DNA from: Gordionus sp. m RMFG-2023
Taxonomy: Eukaryota; Nematomorpha; Gordioida; Chordodea; Parachordodidae
Direction: 5' to 3'
Length of the DNA stretch: 64,000 nucleotides
Assembly: GCF_954871325.1 (NCBI RefSeq)
Contig: NC_088776.1
Location: forward strand, 45,836,569-45,900,568
A model generated the notes under the pieces. That model saw only the letters and a program-made list of their open reading frames with translations, was not told where the DNA came from and made no database searches. Made by a program: the position numbers and the translations under genes. This document shows positions 46,745-58,119 of this stretch, one piece after another. Position 1 is the stretch's first letter. Every line of letters starts with the position of its first letter.

Positions 46745-47317
46745 ATTAATATAATAACAATCAAGATTTTTGTAATTTAAAGTGTACCTACCTGAAAGCT
46801 ATATGTATTAAACGAACTATAGTGCAAAATTTTTTATTATAAAATATACTAATCAAAATAACCAAAAGTGCCTAAAAGCTATAACAAACAACTACAAAAT
46901 TATTCTTTTTTACTTACATTATCTTATTATCAATGAAAAATTTAATTAAATTGTTTTTAAAGATTATTTATTAATAAAGAAAAAAATCTCAATAAAACAA
47001 TTAAATTTCTTAACTAAAATAAAAAAAAATTGTTATTAACATATGGCTAGACTTGTCAACCATTTTTTCGAATTTCATTTTACAAAAAAAGAACATAATT
47101 CATGTAGAATATACAAAAAAAATTCTCATTTTTCAAGAGGCTAAAAATTATTAAGTTAAATTATAAAATTAATCCCTTAAAATTGTCTAACTGTGGCAGC
47201 CCGTCCCGTTTGCATGGCATGCAACATTAAAATTTAAATCTGACGATATAGAAAACTTTATAAGAATATCAGTATAATTTACTATTCATACGAAATTATA
47301 ATCTACTAGTGTTAAAG
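46745..47317. other. AT-rich stretch, nothing recognised
   Basis: No feature was identified. Confidence 0.35.
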
Positions 47318-47768
47318 TAATGGGGTAGGGGAGACCGGGGATAGTGTGTTCCCGGGGTAGGTATTTCCTTCTCAAATAATTTAAAAATTAATAAATATTA
47401 AGATTTGAAATTTAAGCCAAATATGTATTATAATAAGGTGCTTAAGTAGGTCCAAAATTGTTTCAAACAAAATTGCTCATGAAAAATTTTAAATGCAAAT
47501 TTAAGTTTCAACATACCCAAAGTAACTTTTTTAAATTTTACAATTTCACGAATAACTTTTTTTATAAAAGTTGTTCAGACTTAATATAAATTCTAAATGA
47601 TAAAAAAATCTCCATTTTATCATATATAAAAATATTGACAATCATTATGTTAATTTAATATTCTAAATTTAATTTTTTAATGATCCTGTGGACCTGGGGA
47701 AGGTATTAGCGGGGTGCGTCTTTTCCTTTTACATACATTCATTAAAATATTGGTTCTGATTTTGTAAA

Positions 47769-49173
47769 ATGGTTTAAACATATATTAGAAAAACTAACAA
47801 AGAAAATAATGATAATCAAAAGGCGAGTATTCTTCAAATGCTGAAAGATAAGATACCTTTGACAGTTATAACCATGAATACGAATTTAAGTTATGGGAGG
47901 TATATTTATATATTTAAATAGTATATATTTAAGAAACTAAGCATTAAGAGGTATAATAAATTGTTCAAAAGGAATGAAGATTTTCAAGAGCTATATCTTC
48001 ACAGATCAGTATTTTCTCCTATTAGAAGCTAAATTAACAGATTATTTAATTAAAGGATCAAGATTATTTTCAGGATTATGCCCTAAACAAGTATTTTAAT
48101 CCTTTGTTATATCATATATCTCTGTAAAATGAATTTTTTTATAAACTTTAAATTTATGCCATGGTATTTCTTTAGTTAAATAATAATAAACTTTAGAAAA
48201 GTTTTTTAAATTATTTATATTATATGTTAATGAAACATCTTTATTAATTTTAAAATACTTTAAAGTAAGAATTTAACTTATACATTAGAATGATATTTAT
48301 TTAAGTGTGTATGATATATATGTAAATAAAATGATGCTGCCATTTATGTATAAAATGATGCTGCCATGATATATATAAATTTTAAAATGATGCTGCCATG
48401 TATTAATATTAATTTTAAAATGATTTATTAATTGTAGCATTATATATATTATATCATGCATTAAATCATATCTTACCTATATATTAAAGATTTAATTATG
48501 TGTGTATGATATATATTTAAAATAAAATGATGCTGCCATGTATATTAATTTTAAAATGATTTATTCATTGATTTAGCATTAAATTATATCATGCATTAAA
48601 ACATATTTTGGTTCTTACCTATACATTAGAGGTTTAATTATGTATGATATATTTTATTATATTAATTATAAAATTAAAGAATAAAATTTAAGAATTAAGA
48701 TTTTAATTAGATTGCCTTAATATATAAATAATTTAATGTCTTATGTTTAAATTTAGGTTAGAGTTTTAGCTTATCAAATGGCCAAGAGGTATAGTTTACA
48801 AGTACCAAAATCTTGGGAAATAACTCAATCAGCTGGTGAAGTCTGGTTTGGAGCATTTATTAAAAGAAATCCAACTATTTCTTTGAGAACACCAGAGGCT
48901 ACAAGTATAGCCACATTGGATAGAACTGTTTTTGGACCTCTAAAAAAATATTACAACAGTGCCTTGGATGCTTGGATGAGAATGCATCCAGGGAAAAGTT
49001 TTACTATATATGATATCCCTAGAGTAGTAAAGGATGTCCTTCCAAAAGCCACCTCAGCTTCAAATATCCAAAAGGGTTTTGAATCCTCAGGTATATGGCC
49101 CCTAAATCCTTTAATTTTTAATGACGAAAATTATAATCCTTTATATTATAATAATAATAACGATCCTAAATGA
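47769..49173 (+). pseudogene. pogo-type transposase lacking the DDE core
   Basis: A start at 47769 gives TYIRKTNKENN (typical of the pogo/Tigger N-terminus, with one early stop) and QMLKDKIPLTVITMN. After a frame change the CENPB-type helix-turn-helix begins: FTDQYFLLLEAKLTDYLIKG and SGLCPKQ. A GT-AG intron (48091-48756) leads to VRVLAYQMAKRYSLQVPK, WFGAFIKRNPTISLRTPEAT and then, immediately, LDRTVFGPLKKYYNSALDAW and SNIQKGFESSGIWPLNP, which belong to the C-terminus. The DDE segment normally between these blocks (well over 150 residues) is missing and the frame is kept through 49173. DNA binding may be conceivable; catalysis is not. Confidence 0.85.
48285..48660. repeat. Tandem repeat in the pogo intron
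   Basis: AAAATGATGCTGCCAT occurs four times (48330-48540), within larger imperfect units of about 150-200 bp that also share ATTATATCATGCATTAAA and CTTACCTATA-ATTA. Confidence 0.75.
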
Positions 49174-49419
49174 GAATTTAAATTTATCTGAAATTATTTC
49201 GTAACCATCTGTCAGTGATAGTCCTGTTTCATCATCTTCTCACGTGGAAAAAGATTTTGCTCCAGAAATTATTAGTTCCCATCCAACAATATTTAAAAAA
49301 ACTATTTAAAAAAACAACACGTAATCAAATGACTTCAGCCATTTTAACCTCTTCACCTTACAGAAAAATAGCCAGATCTAGGGCTAATAATCTGGAAAAA
49401 AATCAAACCAATAATAAAA

Positions 49420-49595
49420 AAAGTTTAAATATGAATGCTGGCAAAAAAGAATTTTGTTTAGTGTGCCACAAAAACTATCAAACTCACCACCATAATGAAG
49501 ATTGGTTCCAATGCCGTAATTGTCATTTATGGGCACATGGATCATGTTGTGATTTTAATCCATTTTTTATATGTAATAAATGTGTTGTATGTTAA
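49420..49595 (+). pseudogene. PHD-like cysteine-rich finger of the pogo element
   Basis: The end of the 49215-49595 frame reads CLVCHKNYQTHHHNEDWFQC followed by RNCHLWAHGSC and ICNKC. The Cys/His spacing with a W before the last Cys pair suits a PHD-type finger of the kind seen at the C-terminus of some Tigger-like proteins. It is separated from the 48757-49173 exon by a stop and at least one further disruption. Confidence 0.65.
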
Positions 49596-49906
49596 TATTA
49601 TATGTTTGTTATAATTTTTGTATGAAAAAAAATGAATAAAATGCTTAGAAAATGATAGTCTAAAACATGCCCCACAAAAGGATAATACGTCCCCCGTCTC
49701 TTTTTCATGACTCAAAAATTTTCATTTTTTTTAAATTTAAATTTAAAAAAATATATAATATTTTTTTATTAGATATTAATTTCTACCGTAGATAATTATA
49801 TAAAGAATAAAATAACATCAAAATTATTTTGATAAATTATTTCTCCTCCTTTTCATAGCCTCTCAATTTTTTATGGACAATATAACCCCTGTCTCCCCTA
49901 CCACTA

Positions 49907-50360
49907 CTTTTCTAAAAAATTTACCAGCTAATAGCTATCATATTTAAAAAGCTTTGCTACATTATGAAGGATTATGTAGAAAAATTTGGAATTCAAATAT
50001 TGGCCAAAATTTATTAACTTTAATATGGTGCCAAAAGTTAACAAAAGAAAAGTAATAAATGGCGTCTATTGAGTTTATTATATTTTTTACATTAATCTAA
50101 AAAAACTAAAAATCTATTATCAAAAATAAGGTATATATATATATATCTTTCATATTAAATACAAATTTGATTAAACAAAAAATAAAAAGTATTAAAATAT
50201 ATCACAAAAATATTTTAAACAAAAGCAAGGTTACAAGCTAAAATAATCGTAAGTTTTCATCAACATATTAAATAAGGTTATATTCAAATAATAACAAATA
50301 AAGTTATATAAAATATCAATACAAATATAAATATAAAAAATCAATTCCATTATTTAACAT
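49907..50360. other. AT-rich stretch, nothing recognised
   Basis: No feature was identified. Confidence 0.35.
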
Positions 50361-50500
50361 TAACTTATTAATGGCCAATGTATCAAATCTGCAACAATTG
50401 TTATTTATTTATTTTTCATAATTTTACATAATTCTTATAGCTCGAAGATTGAGGCCTTATTTTTATACATTTTTAGATTTTTCTTAAGATAGGAAATGAT
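50361..50500. repeat. Truncated second piggyBac left end
   Basis: CTTATTAATGGCCAATGTAT and TTCTTATAGCTCGAAGATTG match the first about 110 bp of the piggyBac element that starts at 50505 (CCCATTAATGGTCAACATAG, TTCTTATAGCTCGAAGGTTG). The following segment matches a repeat in CNG intron 2 (15088-15145). Confidence 0.65.
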
Positions 50501-51952
50501 TAACCCATTAATGGTCAACATAGCATATCTGCGACAGTTGTTACTTTTGATTCTTCACATAACTTTTTGGATTGAAATAATTTCACATGATTCTTATAGC
50601 TCGAAGGTTGTAAAAAAAATTTTTTAAACATTTATTGTTGAGTACGCTTGATATCATTGAAGTTCAACAATTTTGGACCATTAAAATGCCATCTCCCTCG
50701 TTGATAGAGTATTTATTTTGTTATTAATGCAATTGACATAAAAATTTCTTGTAGATGCCTTAATCTATTCTAATTATTTTTGACCAATCTTTTTATCTAT
50801 TCTCGGATTTATAATATGTTTTTTACTATACCATTTATGCAACGTTGACCACATAAGGGTTCAAAAATAGTAATTTTTCTAAAAAAAAATATATAAAAAA
50901 AATTCGACATAATATTTTATTATAAATTTCTGTTTATATTCTTACTAAACAAAAATACTATGTTTTCATCATAATATTATTATTTATAAAAAAAATTCAA
51001 GAAAATTCACAATTTTATTGTTATTCTCATTATATTTTCTCATTTGAATATAAAATTATTTGTAAATTATTTATTATCATCTTATATTGGCCAAATTTTT
51101 AAATAATATTATGACAAAACAATTTCTAACAGTTGATGAAACCCTATACATGCTTTTCGATGAAGGCCCTGGTGATGAAAAAGATGTCGTAATTATATTT
51201 TACCTCCTAAGACTGCTTTAATTAGTGATGAAGAATTTGTTGAAAACTATCTAACCGACACACCTAATCTTCCACTAGATACTGCAGGGGAGATCGAAAT
51301 TCAAAATTCAGCAGGACATTGATATTGTCTCAGAATCCTCAATATCTACAAATCAAGAAAGCAAATTTAATTTTCGTAATAATTTTTTTAAAAAAATTGA
51401 TTCCACATCTAGACCTACTGATAATGATAAGAGATTATTATATAATCTTCAATTTGATTTGATCGGAAAAACTCCAATAGAAATATTATTTTTTTGATCA
51501 TTAAATGTATTCACTGCTTGTGGATCAATCACATATTTATTACAAATAAAAAAATGGACCAAATTTTATTAAAACCAAGTCAAAGATGAAAAAAAATATA
51601 AAAATTCTTTTCCTGACTGGATATCATTCCTTATCGCAAGAAAGAATTAGCAATCGTAAGGAATTCAATGACACAACATTCATTTCGCGATATCTAAAGG
51701 AATCTACATTTATCTAGTAACTCACCTCTTAATGAAGAGGTTAATCTTTATAAAGTTCGCCCATATTATAATTTACTAACTAAAAAGTTTTAACTATTCG
51801 GTATATTTTTACATAATTTGCATATGAGCAAATAATATCGTATCGAGAAAGATATTCCTGTAAAAATTTGGATATAAATCATAAGCCCTTGTTTCTTTCG
51901 ATGAATATATATTTGCATTTAATATAAATATCAAGGTAAAAATAAAAGTCCA

Positions 51953-52160
51953 ATGGCTTCGAATCTTGGGTTAAGAGGTACGATTACAAAATTCAAAGTT
52001 GTACAAGTACCTTCTTTTCATTCTATTTACTTCGATAATTTTTTTACATCTCTAAAGCTTTTATTGCATTTAAAACATTTTGGATTTTTCGCACCTGGGA
52101 CTATAAAAATAGACTTGAAAAGTGCCACCTATGAGCAAAATGTTAAGGCTTGCCTAATAT
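51953..52160 (+). pseudogene. piggyBac transposase catalytic-domain fragment
   Basis: SIYFDNFFTSLKLLLHLKHF holds the family's conserved Asp (YFDNFFTS), the second catalytic Asp in piggyBac DDD transposases, and GFFAPGTIKID matches the usual G-ATGTIR segment. The frame then runs into a half copy of the GTGTTGTTAAAC MITE. Confidence 0.8.
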
Positions 52161-52215
52161 ATTTCCTAATAAAATATTGAGCTAGCCGTTTTTAAAAATC
52201 GGCTCAAAATGAGCC
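52160..52215. repeat. Half copy of the GTGTTGTTAAAC MITE
   Basis: ATATTGAGCTAGCCGTTTTT and CGAGCCGTTTAACAACACT (one base different here) correspond to the right arm of the MITE at 3159-3378. The left arm is missing. It interrupts the piggyBac coding region. Confidence 0.7.
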
Positions 52216-52499
52216 GTTTAACAACACTAGTGGTGACATTTGCAACAACATGTAAACCTCCTATCCATTTATGTAACGTATCAAGATTCTCTTAAATTAT
52301 TTTCTCAAAAATAAAAATTACACATCCTAACATTATAAATTCATATAATTCCAAAATGGGTCGCGTTGATTTGTGAGTTAACCTAGTGTCAACATAAAAA
52401 TAAGTATACTAGGTAAAAAATGGTGATGTCCTATTTTTAGCAATTTTATTGACATAGCAGTAGTAAATTCATTGAAGTTATGGAATCGAGTGAATCCTG

Positions 52500-52760
52500 A
52501 TGATAAAAAAATTATTTCTAATATTTCGGAGTGAAATAACTACGACACTTTGGAAAACTTCCATGGTAAATAAAAAGATCAGTACAAGTAGAGGTCATCC
52601 TAGTCAATTTCCCTCACTAAGTGAAAAACCTGAAAATTTTTACGGTCATTATGTTGCAACTATTATTGATAACAAAAGGCGACGTTGTAAGCTTTGTCAT
52701 TGTCAAACAAGATATATACCAATGCATGTTGATTTTTTAAAAAAATTTCATAAAATATAA
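52500..52760 (+). pseudogene. piggyBac transposase C-terminal Cys/His fragment
   Basis: A frame with RGHPSQFPSLSEKPENFYGH and RRRCKLCHCQTRY, matching the C-terminal cysteine-rich region of piggyBac proteins (R-RC-VC pattern). The later Cys residues of the finger are not preserved. Confidence 0.65.
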
Positions 52761-53611
52761 AAATTACATATTTATATATTAAAAATATAAAAATAAATTA
52801 ATTATCTATCGTATTTTGATGTTTCGCAAAAATATAGTTTTAACTTATTTTTATACCTCTAATCATAGGCGTAGCCAGGGGGGGGGGCAAGGGGAAATCC
52901 CCCCCCTTCAGAAATTTATCACTTTTTGTAAATATCATTTTTAGCTAATAAAAAATATCCCCCTTAGTCCTCTCCCCACTTCCTGACCCTCAAAAATGTA
53001 TGCATATATCTTAAACAATAATTTGAAAGAAAGGATGTAAAAGTTGATATTTTTTTTATAAAACTATTCATCATTATTTATATATTTTTTTGGGAAAATA
53101 AATTTATAAATATATAAAATGAACCAAAAATGTTTTCTAATAAATGGAATATAAGCCAAAGATAAGTCTTAAGACAAAAGTGAAAAGTATTATAATTATT
53201 AATAATAGATCCATAAAATTACTAAATAATAAAATATATCAAATATAATTTTTTATAAAGTGAGTAATTTTAATTAATTTATTCTAATAAAAGTTAAATA
53301 TAATTATAAAACTATTGATAAAATTTAATCATAAATTAAATAAAAATATTAAAGCATACAAACAGTGTAATATTATATGTCGTAGATTTACAGTATATCT
53401 AATTTTATCAATTATAATATGACAATCAAGTAATTTTTACCAATATAGCGAATTATATATTTTACAGAAAACTATAAAATATTGATAAGGACATCAGAAA
53501 ATATATTTTAAAGACATTGTGAGATAAATAATATGAAGATTAAATTTTATTATCATTTTTTACTTAAAATAAAAAGATGGCGTTAAATAAATGCAAATTG
53601 TTGCTATATTT

Positions 53612-53816
53612 ATTTATTCCACGTCAATTAGGCGCGGCGACAATTCAGCGCGGCGATAATTCAGCGCGGCGATTCAGCGCGTATCTATTACAGTTGCAAT
53701 TTATTATATATTACTTAGTATAAAAAAATAAGGATGATTAAATAGAAATCATTTTGAATGTTGGTCCTGTTAATTATTTATCCATATTTATTTTTACAAA
53801 AATCTCAATTTTATTT
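53612..53816 (+). repeat. Extra partial copy of the GGCGCGG subrepeat
   Basis: CCACGTCAATTAGGCGCGGC, three CAATTCAGCGCGGCGA-like units and CAGTTGCAATTTATTATATA repeat the segment 54255-54475 in direct orientation, so the inner unit occurs three times in the element (twice direct, once inverted). Confidence 0.8.
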
Positions 53817-54685
53817 CTAAGGGGGGGGGGGAATTAAAAAATTACTGGGGCTTCGTCCCCAGACCCCCTTTTGGGCGGGCCTTCGGCCCTTTTTTGCCCG
53901 GCCTTTGGCTGGGTTATCTTAGTCTATATATAGTCATGAAATATTTTTACAAATTTTAATAAAAAAAATAAGCCTGGAACAAATATGAAATATATTTTTA
54001 TTAGTTTATATAAAATATAATAAATTACTTGTATATACATTAATATAAAAGCATGGTAATAATTTATTCCAAACAATTATAAGAAATTTATTTATAAAAA
54101 GTAAGTAGACATATATTTGATATTCCTCTATTATATAGAAATAGCTACAAAATACTAGGTAAATTTCCACTTTTACAGCATATTTGACTTAGAGAATATA
54201 TTAGAGTTAATAATTTAACAAATTTAATCAATGCTATTGATAATAAATATGGTATCACGTCAATTTGGCGCGGAAAATTCGGCGCACGACAATTCGGCGC
54301 ATAAAATTCGACGCGGCGACAATTCAGCGCGTTTCTATTACAGTTGCAATTTATTATATATTACTTAGTATAAAAAAATAAGGATGATTAAATAGAAATC
54401 ATTTTGAATTTTGGTCCTATTAATTATTTCTCCATATTTATTTTTACAAAAATCTCAATTTTATTTACTAAATGTGAGATATCAAAAAAAATTAACAACC
54501 AATATTTATACCTATTTCTTTGGTTGACCAATTTACCACATAAGATATGTTGATTAATAACCAATGTTATGTAAGCCGAGATTTTGAAGAAAGAAGGAAA
54601 TAGAAAGGTTTGGACCTCTATCTCGAATCTTACATATTATTTTGGCTGGAATTTAAATCGACCGTTTTTAAAATAGACCCAGCCA
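53817..54685 (+). repeat. Left arm of the giant inverted repeat
   Basis: The arm begins CTAAGGGGGG, passes through TACTGGGGCTTCGTCCCCAG and GGGCCTTCGGCCC hairpins, then CACGTCAATTTGGCGCGG (54257), CAGTTGCAATTTATTATATA and ACCTCTATCTCGAATCTTA. The same blocks run in reverse order and complement from 55915 to 55045. The centre (about 360 bp) carries a third copy of the ATCAAAAAAAATTAACAACC block. Confidence 0.85.
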
Positions 54686-55044
54686 TGGTCCAAATAAAAT
54701 TAAATTAAGACTGACACACTTTTTAGATTTATTAAAAATCCTTAAATTCTATTAATCCTTTTTTAAAAAAATATTTTGCTTAGGCTAATTTTTTCTATAA
54801 TATAAATCAAAAATTAAATGTGTAATATCAAAAAAAATTAACAACCAATATTTTAACCTATTTTTTTGGTTGACCAATTTATCACATAAGGTATGTTGAT
54901 TAGTAGACAATGTTGTAAGCTGAGATTTTGGGCATATTACTTATCATGGGGGTATATTATTTTTTTAAACTTTTATAATTTTATTTATTTTTTTCAATTT
55001 AAAATTAGGCGTGAAAAGGGGATTTAATATTTAACATTATAGTA

Positions 55045-55915
55045 CTTATCAGGGAGGTATTTTGGGTCTATTTTTAAATCGGTTGATTAAGATTTTAGCC
55101 AAAATAATATATAAGAATAGAGATAGAGGTCAAATCTTTTTTTTTCTTTTTTCCTTCTATGCGCAAAATCTATAGGCTTACATAATATTGGCTACTAATC
55201 AACATACCTTATAATGTGGTGGTCCATTAAAAAAATAGATATAAATATTAGTTAATTTTTTTCGATATACATTTAGTAAATAAAATTGAGATTTTTGTAA
55301 AAATAAATATGGAGAAATAATTAATAGGACCAAAATTCAAAATGATTTCTATTTAATCATCCTTATTTTTTTTACACTAAGTAATATATAATAAATTGCA
55401 ACTGTAATAGAAACGCGCTGAATTGTCGCCGCGCCAAATTTTATGCGCCGAATTGTCGTGCGCCGAATTTTCCGCGCCAAATTGACGTGATACCATATTT
55501 ATTATCAATAGCATTGATTAAATTTGTTAAATTATTAACTCTAATATATTCTCTAACTGTCAAATATGCTGTAAAAGTGGAAATTTACCTAGTATTTTGC
55601 TATTTCTATATAATAGAGGAATATCAAATATATGTCTACTTACTTTTTATAAATAAATTTCTTATAATTTTTTGGAATAAATTATTACCATGCTTTTTAT
55701 ATAAATGTATATACAAGTAATTTATTATATTTTATATAAACTAATAAAAATATATTTCATATTTGTTCCAGGCTTATTTTTTTTATTAAAATTTGTAAAA
55801 ATATTTCATGACTATATATAGAGTAAGATAACCCAGCCAAAGGCCAGGCAAAAGCGGGCCGAAGGCCCTCCCAAAAGGGGGTCTGGGGACGAAGCCCCAG
55901 TAATTCCCCCCTTAG
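55045..55915 (-). repeat. Right arm of the giant inverted repeat
   Basis: Reverse complement of 53817-54685 with scattered substitutions and small indels, most of them in the inner part. The outer 600 bp are the better conserved part by eye. The 77-codon frame at 55487-55720 is only the complement of the left arm and not a gene. Confidence 0.85.
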
Positions 55916-56103
55916 GAAAATCCTGGCTGCGCCTATGCCTCTAATGATTAACGTTGCAGGTATGCAACGGTTCAGATTTCCTATTTAGGATGATTTTTTC
56001 ATGCCGATTTTTTTATGATTTCTTAGTTAGACTAAAATAAATAAAATTTAAAAAAATCAAGAATTTTTATAGGCTGGAAAAAGTGTGATCATTAATGGGT
56101 TAA

Positions 56104-56698
56104 AGAGATAATTTATTTTTATCTATTATAAATTTTAATAACAGTCATTTTTTATTTAAGTTCCCAAGTTTTGTATGACCAACCAGGTTTAGTTTATCTA
56201 AACAACTATTCAACTATTTAAGGATATTTTTATAAAATAGAGAAGGTAATTAGTATTTTATTTGTTGCAAAAAAACATCAAGTGGATTTTCTAATGCTAC
56301 TAGTTTCTCATATATATAAACTTCGCCTTTATAATAGTAATTGTGATTAAATAATATAAAATACACAAATAGGCTCTAAAAGCATGCTATATATGAATAA
56401 TGTAATTAATTGTTTATACATACGTATATAATAATAATAAATGACAATTTATAAAATATTTTATTATATTAAATTTAATTTTATATAAAATTAATTTGGT
56501 ATGACTTAACAAATTCAAAAGTTTAAATGATTCAAGAAAAATAAAATCATAATGAATTATCAATAATTGATATAGTAAAATTAATATAATGGTATATCTC
56601 TTATTCGGGTTATCAAATGTCAGAACTGACGAAAATTTGATAAATGACAGTATATACGTTATTTTGTTTTTATAGGATTTTCAATCAATAAAGTGTGA
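56104..56698. promoter_or_regulatory. 5' flank of the SMSr-like gene
   Basis: AT-rich sequence upstream of the start codon. TTTTGTTTTTATAG ending at 56675 looks like a 3' splice acceptor 23 bp before the ATG, so a 5' UTR exon further upstream is possible. No core promoter can be picked out. Confidence 0.3.
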
Positions 56699-58119
56699 AT
56701 GATGAGATTGAAGGATAAAGAACATATATTAAACATATCCAAATGGGCTATTTCAGATGTTTTATATTGGCTAAGTTACAACGGGTTTGACGAATATGTT
56801 GATTTATTTTGCAAGCACAAAATTAATGGAAAAGTACTATTGTCTTTAAATGAAAAGGATTTAAAAAATTACCCATTGAAAATGAATTGTTTAGGAGATA
56901 TAAAAAGTTTAATATTTTTAATAAGAAATTTAATAAATAATTTAAACTGTAAAAATACAAGAAGCATTAAAAACAAAAGAGCTCTACTAAATAACCAAAT
57001 AGGTAAATATAGAAATCTCCATAAAAAAAAATTAAACCTAAATAGAAATTATAATAAAAAATATCTAAATACTCATTTTATATATCCTTTATTAGATTTA
57101 CATAATGATTCTATCATATATAAAACTAGAGAAAATGAATTAAACAATTCTAAAGAACTTTTTCCCAATTTTTCTGAAAATATTATTGAGCCATTGCATA
57201 TAGACAAAAATAACATATTAATTAAAGATTTTGGAACATCATCCTTGAATATTGACAATAAAAATATAAGTAACACTTCTATAAAAGAAATGAATGATAG
57301 CTCAGTAAGAAAAAGTTATATTGACAATACATATTCTGCCTATTCCCCTGAAATTCCTGTTTATTATGATAAATATAATATTAAAACCACAAATGTAAAT
57401 AGCACTCAAAATACATTACAATCTAAAAAATATAAATTATTAAATGATGATCTTATGACAAATAAGGATGAAATGAAAGGTGGAAAATACATTAATGGCT
57501 CCAAAATTTTTTATGATCAACTTCCATATAAAAATAACATTTTTATAGAGCTATCAAATAACACTGATTACAAATACTCAAGTAATTATATTTCTTCAAG
57601 TTTATATCCAAACCTTAAATCTACATTGACCAATCACCTTAGTAACAAACATAAAAGTCCGCAAACTCAATGCCATGATTCTGTTTGTGAAAATTTTCAA
57701 AATTCAACTTTGTCAAACTCTTACTACCAAAATAAGAATAACAATTCTGACTATATAAAAGAGACAGACACAAAATATCGCAAGTTGAAAAGACCTCCAT
57801 CCTCTAATTTATCTCCTTATAGTAACCACAATAATCGTCGACGTCATTTATCTTCTTCCCAGTTTGATGAATGTCATGAAGATGCTTTAATTCTCAAATT
57901 AGTCCTTGCCTTTGCTTACACACTACTTTCATTTCTTGTAACTTCCTTTGTAATGGTCATTGTTCATGATAGAGTACCAGACATCAATAAATATCCCCCA
58001 CTTCCTGATATTTTCCTTGATAATATTCCCATTATACCTGGAGCCTTTTTAATATGTGAGCAAATAGGAATACTCTTAGGACTCACACTAGCCTCCATTT
58101 GCATCTTCCATAAACACAG
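56699..58119 (+). CDS. SMSr-like exon 1: SAM domain, linker, first membrane spans
   Basis: 473 codons plus two bases. The SAM domain is at about residues 15-80 ([36 protein letters not shown]). A linker of about 300 residues rich in Asn, Lys, Ser and Tyr follows, much longer than in vertebrate SAMD8. Transmembrane span 1 is about 396-421 ([20 protein letters not shown]), then [20 protein letters not shown] and span 2 at about 447-470, ending HKHR. The donor follows CACAG; read-through would add only [13 protein letters not shown] and a stop. The start is the first of two adjacent Met codons. Confidence 0.92.

Larger units (their letters stand above)
47320..49904 (+). mobile_element. pogo/Tigger element, TA target, catalytic core deleted
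   Basis: A 2585-bp Tc1/mariner-superfamily element. The ends are ATGGGGTAGGGGAGACCGGG and (reverse complement) GTGGTAGGGGAGACAGGGG, each next to TA (47318-47319, 49905-49906). The transposase is spliced (exon from 47769, intron 48091-48756) and has lost its DDE core in frame. A cysteine-rich finger is encoded near the 3' end (49420-49595). The intron contains a local tandem repeat. Confidence 0.88.
52864..55937. mobile_element. 3.07-kb element with giant inverted repeat, TSD CCTCTAAT
   Basis: The ends CATAGGCGTAGCCAGG and CCTGGCTGCGCCTATG are inverted, and perfect 8-bp duplications CCTCTAAT flank them (52856-52863, 55938-55945), so the insertion is hAT-like. G runs follow the left end. The right two thirds are a palindrome with arms of roughly 870 bp (53817-54685 and 55045-55915). 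No transposase frame is present. It sits inside the piggyBac element, so it is the younger of the two. Confidence 0.88.
50505..56099 (+). mobile_element. piggyBac-type transposon with TTAA targets, split by a large insertion
   Basis: The ends CCCATTAATGGTCA and (reverse complement) CCCATTAATGATCA each abut TTAA (50501-50504, 56100-56103). Transposase pieces: an acidic N-terminal region (51113-51320), FDLIGKTPIEILFF and the following insert (51450-51640), NLGLRGTITKFKVVQVPSFH and SIYFDNFFTSLKLLLHLKHF (51953-52150), and a C-terminal Cys/His region (52500-52760). Many stops and shifts separate them. After removal of the 52864-55937 insertion the element is about 2.5 kb, normal for piggyBac. Confidence 0.88.

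Noticed and set aside
48285-48660. CRISPR-like spaced repeats
   Set aside because: The repeats are imperfect, have no uniform spacers and lie in a transposase intron in a eukaryote.
55487-55720. 77-codon open frame
   Set aside because: It is the complement of the left arm of the giant inverted repeat and lacks coding features.
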